From NCBI RefSeq assembly GCF_003051105.1, contig NZ_QAOO01000005.1, forward strand, positions 1-64,000: a DNA stretch of 64,000 nucleotides, written 5' to 3'. Both the position numbers and the translations under genes were made by a program. Source of the stretch: Nitrosomonas nitrosa. GTDB taxonomy: Bacteria > Pseudomonadota > Gammaproteobacteria > Burkholderiales > Nitrosomonadaceae. The notes beneath the pieces are model-generated. The model did no database searches, was not told the DNA's origin, and was given only the letters and a program-made list of their open reading frames with translations. Positions 10,301 to 19,280 of this stretch are shown piece by piece (the first letter of the stretch is position 1; every line of letters starts with the position of its first letter).

Positions 10301-10859
10301 TGAGCGTAAACTGCATCTGAGCGGGGGCCTGTTCACCCTGGGAAAAAAATTCCTCGAATTGATCGAATACCAGTACCGGCGTCAGTAAATAATTATCCTG
10401 ACTCCAGATTTCAAGATTGCGCCGGTGCAGATAGTGCCACAAACTCTCATCGAGAGCGGGGGCTGGAAATTCAGCGCCTGCAGCAGCAAGCGCTTCCTGG
10501 AGTTTCTGCATGGCGTGTTCGAGCGGCGGTAACGGTGCCATTGGGGCATAATCGAGCCGGAGCTGAACGGGGAAGTAATGCTCGGCGCGTAGCAGCGGAT
10601 AGAGTCCCGCTTGCAGTAATGATGTTTTGCCGAGACCGGATTTCCCATACAACACGGTCAACGGCGCTTGCCGGATCATGCGTGCGAGTTCGATTGCCTC
10701 TTCTGTGCGTCCAAAGAAGAAATTGCTGGCATTTTCATCGTAAGCCGCCAACCCTGGCCAAGGGGATTGCGCTGTGAGCAGGATAGTTGATTTTGCCTCG
10801 CTCGCAGCCAATACCGACTCGGGGCTATCCGTTGCTAATGGTATAGGAGGCGCATTCAT
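7350..10859 (-). CDS. nSTAND1 ATPase with coiled coil, membrane helix and WD40 array
   Basis: An 1169-residue STAND-class signalling ATPase. The nSTAND1 module (about residues 33-410) opens with WPGLAAYDENASNFFFGR, has Walker A GKSGLGKTS at 72-80 and Walker B VLVFDQFEE at 162-170, and ends with an IELIHDRLV stretch typical of the family. A charged coiled coil (about 415-478) and one membrane helix (481-498) follow. About 13 WD40 repeats then run from residue 570 to about 1150, most exactly 43 residues (129 bp) long with GH...SPDG...LRLWD signatures. Such proteins oligomerise when the repeat domain senses a ligand and then activate an effector. No effector domain is visible in this protein. 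The gene starts 3 bases after the SIR2-TIR gene, which makes that protein the likely effector partner. Confidence 0.9.
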   Translation of the reverse strand: MNAPPIPLATDSPESVLAASEAKSTILLTAQSPWPGLAAYDENASNFFFGRTEEAIELARMIRQAPLTVLYGKSGLGKTSLLQAGLYPLLRAEHYFPVQLRLDYAPMAPLPPLEHAMQKLQEALAAAGAEFPAPALDESLWHYLHRRNLEIWSQDNYLLTPVLVFDQFEEFFSQGEQAPAQMQFTLNALADLIENRIPSELTGDNIKRQALSELDLQAQRYCIVLSFREDFLPEIEGWQGRVPSLLRHRLRLLPMSRTRAIEAISAAGAAVLATGVAEPLVDFVGNLDTTTRAMPVIEPVLLSLCCYQLNQRRPAGGKIDIQLLQQAGQDILQDFYNEALAGMPAIVSEFIETHLIQGNRYRSSYPVDQALQDGYLTKEQLSQLASKHRLLRIDQQLGVNRIELIHDRLVSVVSKARDERLRQLELQRLRLEEEERRRQMALETALEKQVAAEALAAEQLRAAERARADAARLRKQTRRLQFALLTVFILVGIAGYGLYHANAEKKVRKLAQREIMSLRLVSESLDIMNDLRPGNDERAILQLLAAQQITPGNKKVDAALITTLNRNHHVKKIWTTPTPIGAIAFNPNEKHLVSVGDDGQLHGWDAETAQPLGETTQIREQQITTTVLSPNGNRLATGNAEGRIKVWNIGSEQPIAEWKTDKAIGSLAFSFDGSQLISSSGNMLQLWDLNTHEPIGDAWQNQEETIRSIAFSPDGDRLALGGENKTIQLWDSRTRQPVGKPIHGHTGAISSLAFSPDGRKIVSGSEDKTLRLWDSQTGQPIGKAMHGHEGTIASVAFSSDGNYLASGGRDATLRIWDANNIQFIDVPLQGHEDMVTSVVFNPDGTRILSASDDKTLRLWDAHTGEPIGEPMRGHEGTLNGAVFSPDGTLIVSGASDKTLRRWDAQTGKPIGEPLVGHEDGVESVAFSPDGKRIASSGKDRTIRLWDAQTGHPIGQPLRGHEEMVRSVAFSPDSTIIVSASYDQTLRRWDANTGQPIGEPLRGHDGQVVNVAYSPDGQYIASGSKDKTVRLWNAHTGKPIGEPLVGHEDRVNSVAFSPDSRRIVSASHDTMLRLWDVVNGLPIGSPLPGHLGSVASAVFSPDGTRIVSGSADKTLRFWPATTAWNDALCNKLTRNMSTREWQEWVSPDIPYRRQCPDLPVPEHYSAAEKS

Positions 10860-10862
10860 TCC

Positions 10863-12236
10863 TTAGGCAGTACGCTGTCGCTCGGCGCGGATGAGTTTCT
10901 TCAGTAACGCGCTGGTCTGTTCATCTGGAAGCCCTGTTGGCGCATAACCAAAATGCAAAGCATCCTTCCATTCACGCGGAACCCGCTGGTATTGCTCGGG
11001 ATCGTAAGCCTGATCGACAATGACCGGCACAATGAACGTTCTGCCTTGGATCGCTTTGCTCCGATCGAGCGCTTCGTTCCACTCACGCCGGAAAAATTTT
11101 TCATCCAGTTGGTCGGCTGAGCTGGAAATCAATGGTATGAAATAGCGGCAGGTGCGGATGCCGCTTAGAATCCGTTCCCGGAAATCCTGCCCGGGCTCGA
11201 TCGCCGATTTATCGAACCAGATTTCATTGTCAGCGACACCCAGCGATTTCAAGGATTCCACTAGCTTATTCGCTGCGGGGAAATCGGGTGTCCGGCAATA
11301 ACTGACAAAAAATAGGGTGTTGTGTGGAACCGTTTCAAACTGAGCAGGTATGGAATCCGCTTCAGCACCGTTTCGTTCCAGCCATCGCCGATAAAGCTCG
11401 GCGATGAACGCTGATGGGGAGATATCCGATAGAATTTCGGTTCCTTCACTATAACTTTTCAAGAAGAAAATCAGCTCTTCTTCCGGTTTCATCGCCTCAA
11501 TCAGCCACTCGCGTTTTCTTTGGGTGTCTGAGAGTCGTTTTTGATTGGTCAAGCGCAGAAAGAATCGGCTCAACCATTGTGGAAAATTGCAGCCGATCAA
11601 CAGCAAGTTGCGCTGCTGCAACTCACCAAAAAATTTGACTGGTACATGGCTGCCGCGTGCGATGATGTTATGGACGTATTCCAGAATATCTTCGTCATGA
11701 ATCGCGAACATGGGAGCCGGTCTCGATTTGCCGAATAAATAGAGTAGATACACTTCTCCGCGGTGTGATAGCCAATCGGTAGGTAAATCTGAGCCTTCGC
11801 TCGTAGGCAGGTAGGGCGAGTGCACAATCTCATTGACGGCGCAGCGCATACGTAGACTGTGAGCAAGCAACTCATCCGGCGTCAGGGTGACGAATAGACG
11901 GAAATGGGTGATGGCCGCAATATGTTTGAGCGGTCCTGGATTAGCTGTTTCGTTTTTGGGTGTGAGTTTCTCAATCGCATCGTGAATATCACCATATAAG
12001 TCTTGTAGTGGATGATCACGTTTGAGGCGGGTGACAGCTTCATTCAGCTCACGAAAGGGCGGCAGGGTTTCATCCTTGAGATCGTACCCATAATAGGCCA
12101 GAAGTTGGTGCGCAACCTGCGCTTGAAAAGATGAGCCGCTATCGCCCTGGGCAATCAGCACTTGCGGTCCCAGAACGGGCACGACTAATCCGTCTTCGAT
12201 CGATTTCAACAAACGATCCCAACTTCTTTCATTCAT
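10863..12236 (-). CDS. Degenerate SIR2-like domain fused to a C-terminal TIR domain
   Basis: A 457-residue protein without membrane segments. Residues 1-290 resemble the SIR2-like fold of bacterial defence proteins: VPVLGP at 19-24 in the nucleotide-loop position, VTLTPDELLAHSL at 116-128 where TTNYDxLLE is expected, YLFGK at 166-170 where the family has a KLHG-type motif, and LLLIGCNFPQWL near 211-222. The Asn and His normally needed for NAD cleavage thus seem to be missing. Residues 305-450 form a TIR domain: FFVSY at 309-313, WFDKSAIEPGQDF at 340-352, CRYFIPLISSS at 363-373, and an REW motif whose Glu385 is the candidate catalytic residue. It is first in a two-gene operon with the STAND-WD40 gene. 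NAD hydrolysis by the TIR domain is inferred, not shown. The domain calls are by eye, and the SIR2 part is the less certain one. Confidence 0.8.
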   Translation of the reverse strand: MNERSWDRLLKSIEDGLVVPVLGPQVLIAQGDSGSSFQAQVAHQLLAYYGYDLKDETLPPFRELNEAVTRLKRDHPLQDLYGDIHDAIEKLTPKNETANPGPLKHIAAITHFRLFVTLTPDELLAHSLRMRCAVNEIVHSPYLPTSEGSDLPTDWLSHRGEVYLLYLFGKSRPAPMFAIHDEDILEYVHNIIARGSHVPVKFFGELQQRNLLLIGCNFPQWLSRFFLRLTNQKRLSDTQRKREWLIEAMKPEEELIFFLKSYSEGTEILSDISPSAFIAELYRRWLERNGAEADSIPAQFETVPHNTLFFVSYCRTPDFPAANKLVESLKSLGVADNEIWFDKSAIEPGQDFRERILSGIRTCRYFIPLISSSADQLDEKFFRREWNEALDRSKAIQGRTFIVPVIVDQAYDPEQYQRVPREWKDALHFGYAPTGLPDEQTSALLKKLIRAERQRTA

Positions 12237-12347
12237 GGCCTGTTTACCGTTCTATCATATCACTTAGAGATAAAGCTCATGCTGCTGGCAGCGGTTACAA
12301 CAGTCTATCATACCGCCCAAAAATACATTTACAGATTGCCGCAAGTG

Positions 12348-12370
12348 ACAACCGCTACGCAGCGGTTTGT
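12348..12370. terminator. Short hairpin upstream of the sulfate operon
   Basis: AACCGCT, a four-base loop ACGC, and AGCGGTT form a perfect stem at 12350-12367. It extends to ACA/TGT with a one-base bulge. A third copy of AGCGGTT occurs near 12289. It lies between the start of the defence-like operon and the sulfate operon. It could be a regulatory hairpin or an upstream terminator. There is no clean T-run. Confidence 0.3.
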
Positions 12371-12520
12371 AATTCATAGGTATAGATGGGTGCGCGTACG
12401 ACTCATTTAAATTTTCTATATACATAATTGTGATAATCAAATGAAATAATATTATTTTTGTTTATATATGATGGCTGATAAAGTGCGCAGCCATCGGAGA
12501 CAACATTTTATCTCAGCACT

Positions 12521-12712
12521 ATGACACACAACACTGCCCCATCAAACAGTCAGCCTGTTTCCCAGAATATCAAGCAGGAAATCCTACGGGTCATTAACGG
12601 CATTCGATATGGCTTGGTTGAAATCCTGATTCATGCTGGCCAGGTTGTGAAGATTGAGTCCAGAGAAAAAATTCGCGTTAGTCCGGCTGATTACACTCAC
12701 AAAGTAAAATAG
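12521..12712 (+). CDS. DUF2292 (YezD-like) small protein
   Basis: A 63-residue cytoplasmic protein. The core INGIRYGLVEILIHAGQVV followed by IESREKIR matches the DUF2292 pattern (a short helix, then a beta hairpin with an EK-R ending), seen for example in Bacillus YezD. Members are often found next to sulfate or organosulfur uptake genes, as here, where it heads the sulfate operon. Its molecular role is unknown. The AT-rich stretch before it (12400-12500) probably contains the operon promoter. Confidence 0.75.
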   Translation: MTHNTAPSNSQPVSQNIKQEILRVINGIRYGLVEILIHAGQVVKIESREKIRVSPADYTHKVK

Positions 12713-12840
12713 CAAAACCAGCTCAGTCAGATTATGTTTCAGCAGTAACCACCCTTCACTTTGACCAGAAAACTGGCGAAAGAAAAAAATAAACAGCAAT
12801 GTCCTGACCGAAATGCCGGAAGGGCACAGGGGAGAAATTA

Positions 12841-14436
12841 ATGAAATATACCTGGCGATCTTTACTGTTGTTGACAGCAAATTTGCTGCCTATTGCCTCG
12901 ATTCAGGCCGGTGGAAATTCATCGCAACTTGGGCATGCTCAGGCTACTCATCAGCCTGCCACGCAAATCACTCAAGCCGATGCAGGGGGATCTTACAAAT
13001 GGGCAATTAAACTCGCGGATCAACCGGCAACTCAACCCGCTGACGCTAAACCAGAAGCCCCGTTGAAAACCACCTACTTTCAGCGCGCCCGCAGCTATAG
13101 CACCCACCCAGAATCCGATCCACCTCGCTATGTGCGTAACCTGGCCAAAACCGAATATGAAGCATTCAAGGATCTCGACTGGTTGGATGTCGGCCTAGAT
13201 TACCGCGTTCGATACGAGTTGCGTGACGGTGATATACGCCGTAACCGGTTGCTGACGGATCATCCTTTCCTGCTGCGGACGCGCGCCTATATAGGTATTC
13301 GAAATATTGTCGATCCGTTTCGGATGGCCGTCGAATTTGAAGATGCGCGCGGCTATAACAGCGAATTTCCGAGAGATAACCGTGACTGGAATGCCTTTGA
13401 ATTGATTCAGACTTATGGCGAATTGTATTTCAAAGGCGCGCTAGGGCAGGATGATCTGGGTAATCAGCGTCCCATCAGAATACGGGGCGGGCGCATGGCC
13501 TGGGAAGCGGTTGATCGGCGTCTCCTCGGCAATAATCAGTGGCGCAATACGACTAATAACTTTGAAGGGTTTCGCGTCACATTGGGACAAGAAGCCAATG
13601 ACTGGGAATTCGATGCATGGGGCATGCAGCCAGTTATTCGCGCTATCGATGATTTTGATGGGCGTAATAAAAGTCAATGGTTCTATGGTGCAGTCGGACA
13701 CTGGCGGAAATGGTCGGATGTTGTGACGTTGCAACCTTATTATATGGGGCTCATGCAGGATGGCAGAGAGGGCAGGCAGGCTGAGCGCGAGATTCATTCG
13801 CCGGGTATTCGTGCCTACGGGGTGCTACCCAATACCGATATCGATTTTGATTTGGGTGCGATCTACCAGTTTGGCCGTGATAATGGTTTGAAAAAATCTG
13901 CCTGGTCATATCTACTCGAATTTGGCTATACCCTGAAACATGACTGGAAACCACGATTAAGTGCCTTTTATGGCTATGTGAGTGGTGATCGGGATCCTAA
14001 CGATAATGTCGACAATCGTTTTGAACGTTTCTTCGGGTTTGGACGTCCTTGGTCGCCCGATGACTATCTTGTGATGGAGAACATCAAAGCGCCCAAATTG
14101 GTGTTCGAAATTTTCCCTCACAAGGATCTTTCTATCGATGGGGGATATAGCTGGTTCTGGTTGGCTAGCGATACCGATCGATTCAACAATCTTTTCAATG
14201 TTTCAATGCCTAATCCCGGCAATCGCGATCGTACGGGGGAAAGTGGTGATTTTATTGGGCAATCGATCAATGCACGTATCAACTACAAGATAGCGCCGTT
14301 GGTCGATACCACGATTGGCTATTCTCACTTCATTAATGGTGAATTCACTAAAAACAGGCAGTTGGCAACGCTGGGAGTATCCAGAGAAAGTTCCAATTTT
14401 TTCTATGTTGAAGTATCGATCCGAGCATTTAAATAA
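12841..14436 (+). CDS. Alginate-export-type outer membrane porin
   Basis: A 531-residue outer-membrane protein with a signal peptide (residues 1 to about 23, ending SIQAG) and a Gln/Thr/Pro-rich linker. A beta-barrel domain from about residue 105 starts LDWLDVGLDYRVRYELRDG and has alternating aromatic strands throughout (such as RLRTRAYIGI-type and FEDARGY motifs). It ends in a hydrophobic, aromatic-containing strand (NFFYVEVSIRAFK). This matches the alginate_exp porin family. Its place between the DUF2292 gene and the sulfate-binding protein gene suggests it admits a sulfur source, such as sulfate or a sulfonate or sulfate ester, rather than exporting alginate. That is inference from context. 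Confidence 0.82.
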   Translation: MKYTWRSLLLLTANLLPIASIQAGGNSSQLGHAQATHQPATQITQADAGGSYKWAIKLADQPATQPADAKPEAPLKTTYFQRARSYSTHPESDPPRYVRNLAKTEYEAFKDLDWLDVGLDYRVRYELRDGDIRRNRLLTDHPFLLRTRAYIGIRNIVDPFRMAVEFEDARGYNSEFPRDNRDWNAFELIQTYGELYFKGALGQDDLGNQRPIRIRGGRMAWEAVDRRLLGNNQWRNTTNNFEGFRVTLGQEANDWEFDAWGMQPVIRAIDDFDGRNKSQWFYGAVGHWRKWSDVVTLQPYYMGLMQDGREGRQAEREIHSPGIRAYGVLPNTDIDFDLGAIYQFGRDNGLKKSAWSYLLEFGYTLKHDWKPRLSAFYGYVSGDRDPNDNVDNRFERFFGFGRPWSPDDYLVMENIKAPKLVFEIFPHKDLSIDGGYSWFWLASDTDRFNNLFNVSMPNPGNRDRTGESGDFIGQSINARINYKIAPLVDTTIGYSHFINGEFTKNRQLATLGVSRESSNFFYVEVSIRAFK

Positions 14437-14466
14437 CCCTAGCTCATTACATTAAAGGACAAAATC

Positions 14467-15465
14467 ATGTTTACAAACAAGTGGTCAAGAATCATCATGT
14501 TGGTAGCCAGCTTGATGCTGGGTAGTCATGCTTCTGCTGACAAAACATTATTGAATGTTTCCTACGATCCAACACGTGAACTCTATCAAGAATTCAACCC
14601 AGCATTCAGCAAATACTGGCAAGCACTGACCGGCGAGAAGGTCACGGTACAACAATCCCATGGGGGTTCGGGTAAGCAGGCCCGTTCCGTGATCGATGGA
14701 TTGGCAGCTGATGTGGTGACGCTGGCGCTGGCCGTCGATATCGATGCCATTGCCGAGCACAGTAAACGACTGCCTGAGAGTTGGCAAACGCGCCTGCCTC
14801 ATAACAGTTCACCTTACACCTCGACCATCATTTTTCTTGTGCGTAAGGGCAATCCCAAAGGAATTAAGGATTGGAACGATCTGGCGAGACCCGGCATGGC
14901 CGTGATCACACCGAATCCGAAAACTTCCGGAGGAGCGCGTTGGAATTATCTGGCCGCCTGGGAATATGGCAAACAGCATTTCGGTGAAGCCAAAGCAAAA
15001 GAATTTGTCGCCGATATCTTCAAAAACGTTCCTGTCTTGGATTCCGGTGCACGTGGCTCGGCGACCACCTTCATAGAACGTGGCATCGGTGATGTGTTGA
15101 TATCCTGGGAAAACGAAGCCTACTTGGCCCTTAAGGCGTACGGCCAGGACAAGCTCGAAATTGTTGTACCTTCATTCAGTGTTCTGGCAGAACCGACTGT
15201 CGCGCTGGTCGACAAGGTCGTCGACAAGAAAGGCACGCGCAAAGTTGCGGAAGCTTATCTTCAGTATCTCTATTCGGAGGAAGGGCAGGTGATTGCTGCC
15301 AAGCATTTTTACCGGCCAACCAATGAAAAAATTGCCGCCAAGTACGCCAAGCAATTTACACCGATCAAGTTATTTAAAGTCAATGAGGCATTCGGTAGCT
15401 GGAAAAATGCGCAAAAAACACATTTCGATGATGGCGGTACATTCGACCAAGTTTATCTGAAGTAG
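14467..15465 (+). CDS. sbp: Sulfate ABC transporter periplasmic binding protein
   Basis: A 332-residue secreted protein, signal peptide about residues 1-24 (ends HASADK). It has the sulfate-binding signatures: [11 protein letters not shown] near the mature start, a [17 protein letters not shown] loop that binds the oxyanion, and a [17 protein letters not shown] segment. It captures sulfate or thiosulfate in the periplasm for the CysTWA transporter encoded immediately downstream. A good AAAGGA ribosome-binding site precedes the ATG. Confidence 0.95.
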   Translation: MFTNKWSRIIMLVASLMLGSHASADKTLLNVSYDPTRELYQEFNPAFSKYWQALTGEKVTVQQSHGGSGKQARSVIDGLAADVVTLALAVDIDAIAEHSKRLPESWQTRLPHNSSPYTSTIIFLVRKGNPKGIKDWNDLARPGMAVITPNPKTSGGARWNYLAAWEYGKQHFGEAKAKEFVADIFKNVPVLDSGARGSATTFIERGIGDVLISWENEAYLALKAYGQDKLEIVVPSFSVLAEPTVALVDKVVDKKGTRKVAEAYLQYLYSEEGQVIAAKHFYRPTNEKIAAKYAKQFTPIKLFKVNEAFGSWKNAQKTHFDDGGTFDQVYLK

Positions 15466-15513
15466 TCCGTTTAAGTTTGCCAAACCAAGCTAATTTGATG
15501 AGGTACCTAACAC

Positions 15514-16347
15514 TTGAATACTTTCAAACAACATAGTGTGCTGCCGGGTTTTAATCTGGCGCTCGGTTTTACGCTGCTTTATCTGAGCCTGATTGTATTG
15601 ATTCCGCTTTCGGCTGCCTTCATTCGTACTGCCGAACTGACTTGGCCACAATTTTGGGAGACGGTCACAACACCCCGGGTACTCGCCTCATATCGGCTGA
15701 CTTTCGGCGCTTCATTTGCTGCTGCTATGACCAATGCCATTTTTGGGCTGTTGGTGGCATGGGTGCTCGTACGCTACTCATTTAGAGGAAAGCGGATCGT
15801 CGACGCTTTGATTGATTTGCCGTTCGCGTTGCCCACCGCCGTGGCGGGTATCACATTGACTGCGCTTTATGCGAGTAATGGCTGGATCGGTCAATTTCTC
15901 GAACCGCTGGGTGTCAAAGTGGCCTTTACGCCCATAGGCGTTTATGTAGCACTGACGTTTATTGGATTGCCATTTGTAGTACGCACAGTGCAGCCTGTGC
16001 TGGAGGATATCGAAACAGAATTGGAAGAAGCGGCAGCCATGTTGGGTGCAAACCGGCTGCAAACCTTCTCACGGATCATTTTTCCGACTATTTTTCCGGC
16101 ACTCATGACCGGTTTTGCGCTGGCTTTTGCGCGTGCTATTGGCGAATACGGTTCGGTGATATTCATCGCTGGCAATATGCCGATGATTTCAGAGATTACG
16201 CCGCTACTGATCATCACTAAGCTCGAGCAGTATGACTATGCGGGTGCAACGGCTCTCGCCGTAGTCATGCTAGTTATTTCGTTTATTTTGTTGCTCATCA
16301 TTAACTTATTGCAATGGTGGAGCCGCCGTCGCAACGCACTCACATGA
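15514..16347 (+). CDS. cysT: Sulfate ABC transporter permease CysT
   Basis: A 277-residue inner-membrane permease with about six hydrophobic helices and the EAA cytoplasmic loop ([15 protein letters not shown]) that docks the ATPase. Sequences such as [14 protein letters not shown] and [15 protein letters not shown] are typical of CysT/CysU. The start is a TTG at 15514 with GATGAGG upstream. It pairs with CysW to form the membrane channel. It lies 48 bases after the binding-protein gene, in the same operon. Confidence 0.94.
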   Translation: MNTFKQHSVLPGFNLALGFTLLYLSLIVLIPLSAAFIRTAELTWPQFWETVTTPRVLASYRLTFGASFAAAMTNAIFGLLVAWVLVRYSFRGKRIVDALIDLPFALPTAVAGITLTALYASNGWIGQFLEPLGVKVAFTPIGVYVALTFIGLPFVVRTVQPVLEDIETELEEAAAMLGANRLQTFSRIIFPTIFPALMTGFALAFARAIGEYGSVIFIAGNMPMISEITPLLIITKLEQYDYAGATALAVVMLVISFILLLIINLLQWWSRRRNALT

Positions 16348-16357
16348 AAGGTATCCC

Positions 16358-17239
16358 ATGAACACAGCAACGATTACTTATCCAGCAAAGGCGCAGCACA
16401 CTCTCCTTACTCAGGAACCTGCATGGGTGCGTTGGATGCTGACCGGATTGGCGCTTGTTTTTCTGACTTTGTTTTTGATTCTGCCGCTGGCGGCGGTATT
16501 TTTCGAGGCGCTCAAAAAGGGCGTAGATGTTTATCTCGCTGCGATTACTGAGCCGGATGCCCAAGCTGCTATCCGGTTGACCTTGATGGCGGCAGCGATT
16601 GCGATGCCGCTCAATTTGCTATTTGGTGTCGCTGCTGCTTGGGCCATCGCCAAGTTTGAATTTCGTGGCAAGAATATGTTGATTACGCTGATTGATCTAC
16701 CTTTCTCGGTTTCCCCTGTCATTGCCGGCTTGATTTACGTGCTGGTGTTCGGCTTGCAGGGTTGGTTCGGCGCATGGTTAATCGAGCATGATTTGAAAAT
16801 TATCTTTGCGGTACCCGGTATTGTGCTCGCCACGATTTTTGTGACCGTACCTTTCATCGCACGAGAGTTGATTCCATTGATGCAAGCGCAGGGCACTGAA
16901 GAGGAAGAAGCGGCCATTATCCTGGGTGCAAGTGGCTGGCAGACCTTCTGGCGGATTACGCTTCCCAATATCAAATGGGGGTTGCTATACGGCATCATTC
17001 TTTGCAATGCGCGCGCAATGGGGGAGTTCGGGGCCGTTTCGGTGGTGTCGGGGCATATTCGCGGCAGCACCAATACGTTACCGCTACACGTCGAGATTCT
17101 TTATAACGAGTATAACTATGCGGCAGCCTTTGCTGTTGCCTCGCTGCTTGCGCTGCTTGCGCTGATTACACTGGCCATCAAAACGTTCGTCGAATTAAAA
17201 GTCACGCAACAAAAAGGAAAACTCATCCATGAGCATTGA
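16358..17239 (+). CDS. cysW: Sulfate ABC transporter permease CysW
   Basis: A 293-residue permease with a short cytoplasmic N-terminus, about six helices and the EAA loop [20 protein letters not shown]. The [19 protein letters not shown] segment is characteristic of CysW. It starts 10 bases after cysT with an AAAGG site. Its last 11 bases overlap the start of cysA, consistent with translational coupling. Confidence 0.95.
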   Translation: MNTATITYPAKAQHTLLTQEPAWVRWMLTGLALVFLTLFLILPLAAVFFEALKKGVDVYLAAITEPDAQAAIRLTLMAAAIAMPLNLLFGVAAAWAIAKFEFRGKNMLITLIDLPFSVSPVIAGLIYVLVFGLQGWFGAWLIEHDLKIIFAVPGIVLATIFVTVPFIARELIPLMQAQGTEEEEAAIILGASGWQTFWRITLPNIKWGLLYGIILCNARAMGEFGAVSVVSGHIRGSTNTLPLHVEILYNEYNYAAAFAVASLLALLALITLAIKTFVELKVTQQKGKLIHEH

Positions 17240-18302
17240 AATCCGTCAACTTTCCAAGCAATTTGGCTCATTTGCCGCATTGCGTAGCATTAATCTGAAA
17301 ATTCATTCTGGTGAACTGTTGGCGCTGTTGGGCCCTTCTGGGTCGGGCAAAACGACTTTGCTGCGCGTTATCGCCGGACTGGAAACTGCCGATGCCGGGC
17401 AGGTATTGTTCAACGACGAAGACACGACCGATCAACCTGTCCGTGAACGGCAGGTAGGATTTGTCTTCCAGCATTATGCATTGTTTCGCAATATGACGAT
17501 TTTCGAGAATGTCGCGTTTGGATTACAAGTTCGCCCTAGAAAAAATCGCCTGAAAGATCAGGAAATCCGTGAACGTGTCACCAAGCTGTTGAAGCTGGTG
17601 CAGCTCGATTGGCAGGCCGATCGCTACCCCCACCAGCTTTCTGGCGGCCAGCGCCAGCGTATTGCCTTAGCGCGTGCTTTGGCGGTCGAACCCAAAGTAT
17701 TGTTGTTGGATGAACCCTTCGGCGCACTCGATGCCAAGGTGCGCAAAGAATTACGTACCTGGCTGCGAAGATTGCATGATGAAATGCATATCACCAGTAT
17801 TTTTGTCACGCACGATCAGGAAGAAGCACTGGAAGTATCCGACCGTGTCGTGGTCATGAATGAAGGGCGGATCGAACAGGTCGGCACGCCCGATGAGGTT
17901 TATGAGCAGCCGGCTAACCCGTTCGTATATGAATTTTTGGGGGATGTCAATCTGTTTCATGGCCGAGTTCACCAAGGCCGCGCCTGGATTGGCGATGTCG
18001 AAATCGCTGCACCTGAATTTAGCTGGGCTGAGGAATTGGCTGCGGTTGCCTATGTGCGACCCCATGACATCGAGGTGACTCGAACTGCAAATGGTGACGC
18101 GGCTTTGGCGGCGCGTGTCAGCCATGTGCTTTCAGTGGGTCCCGTAGTGCGATTGGAGCTCCTCCGTGAGGGGCAGCATGAGCAAGATCTGATTCAGGTC
18201 GAGATCAGCAAGGAGCGTTTCCGTGAATTGCAGTTGACAAAGGGTGACCAAGTTTTCATAAAACCACGGCGGCTCGATTTGTTTCCTTATCAAATGCATT
18301 AA
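17229..18302 (+). CDS. cysA: Sulfate/thiosulfate import ATP-binding protein CysA
   Basis: A 357-residue ABC ATPase that powers sulfate import. Walker A GPSGSGKT is at 35-42, the Q-loop in [11 protein letters not shown], signature LSGGQRQ at 137-143, Walker [12 protein letters not shown] just after it, and the H-loop in [10 protein letters not shown]-terminal TOBE-like domain (about 240-357) contains [12 protein letters not shown], as in CysA/PotA importers. It overlaps cysW by 11 bases. Confidence 0.95.
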   Translation: MSIEIRQLSKQFGSFAALRSINLKIHSGELLALLGPSGSGKTTLLRVIAGLETADAGQVLFNDEDTTDQPVRERQVGFVFQHYALFRNMTIFENVAFGLQVRPRKNRLKDQEIRERVTKLLKLVQLDWQADRYPHQLSGGQRQRIALARALAVEPKVLLLDEPFGALDAKVRKELRTWLRRLHDEMHITSIFVTHDQEEALEVSDRVVVMNEGRIEQVGTPDEVYEQPANPFVYEFLGDVNLFHGRVHQGRAWIGDVEIAAPEFSWAEELAAVAYVRPHDIEVTRTANGDAALAARVSHVLSVGPVVRLELLREGQHEQDLIQVEISKERFRELQLTKGDQVFIKPRRLDLFPYQMH

Positions 18303-18339
18303 TATTGCATCTTTCAAATAATGCTAAAGGAATGATCCC

Positions 18340-19260
18340 TTGAACTTCCAACAATTGCGCATCTTGAGTGAAACCGTGCGTCAACGGTACAACCTGACGG
18401 AAGTCGCCAATGCCTTGTTTACCTCACAATCGGGTGTCAGCAAGCATATCAAGGATCTGGAGGATGAACTCGGTATCGAGCTGTTTGTTCGTAAAGGCAA
18501 ACGGTTGATGGGTTTGACCGAGCCTGGCAAGGAGTTGATCAAAATCGTTGACCGAATCTTGTTGGATACCAGAAATATCAAACGCCTGGCTGAACAGTTT
18601 AGCCAGCATGATCAAGGCCAACTTACGGTAGCGACGACTCATACGCAAGCGCAATATGCATTGCCATCCGTAGTAGCACAGTTCAAGCGGTTATTTCCCA
18701 AGGTGCATCTCGTGCTGCACCAATCGAGTCCAAGCGAAATCGTATCGATGTTACTCGATGGTCAGGCAGATATCGGCATCGCGACGGAAGCACTGGAAAG
18801 CACGGTCGAGTTGGTCTCTTATCCTTACTACACCTGGCACCATACCATCATCGTGCCTGCCGGGCACCCATTGCAGGCGGTTCAACCACTGACGCTCGAA
18901 GCGATTTCGGCTTTTCCGATCATTACCTATCATCAGGGATTCACCGGACGGTCACGAATCGACCAGGCTTTTGCGCAGGCGGGCCTGATACCCGATATCG
19001 CCATGTCAGCGCTGGATGCCGATGTGATCAAAACCTATGTGGCACTTGGATTGGGCGTCGGAATCATCGCGTCGGTCGCATTCGTGCCTGAGCGAGACAT
19101 GCTGCTCGTCAAGCTCGATGCGTCACATTTATTCGAAAAAAACACCACTTATATCTCGATTCGTCAGAATCATTATTTGCGAGATTATGCCCACTGCTTC
19201 ATCGAGCTGTGCATCCCCACGCTCAGCGAATCGTTCAAGACGAGAGATTATCTTCGCTGA
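18340..19260 (+). CDS. cysB: CysB-like LysR-family regulator of sulfur assimilation
   Basis: A 306-residue LysR-type regulator. The N-terminal winged helix-turn-helix (residues 1-65, MNFQQLRILSETVRQRYNLT) matches the CysB/Cbl subgroup, followed by the effector-binding domain (about 92-300) with TTHTQAQYALP and the TYHQGFTGRSRID segment. CysB-type proteins activate sulfate uptake genes when O-acetylserine or N-acetylserine is present. The start is TTG at 18340 with an AAAGGA site. It lies 37 bases after cysA, so it probably regulates its own operon. Cbl is an alternative name, but CysB is likelier given the setting. Confidence 0.88.
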   Translation: MNFQQLRILSETVRQRYNLTEVANALFTSQSGVSKHIKDLEDELGIELFVRKGKRLMGLTEPGKELIKIVDRILLDTRNIKRLAEQFSQHDQGQLTVATTHTQAQYALPSVVAQFKRLFPKVHLVLHQSSPSEIVSMLLDGQADIGIATEALESTVELVSYPYYTWHHTIIVPAGHPLQAVQPLTLEAISAFPIITYHQGFTGRSRIDQAFAQAGLIPDIAMSALDADVIKTYVALGLGVGIIASVAFVPERDMLLVKLDASHLFEKNTTYISIRQNHYLRDYAHCFIELCIPTLSESFKTRDYLR

Positions 19261-19280
19261 ACATTTGGGTGACAAATTGT

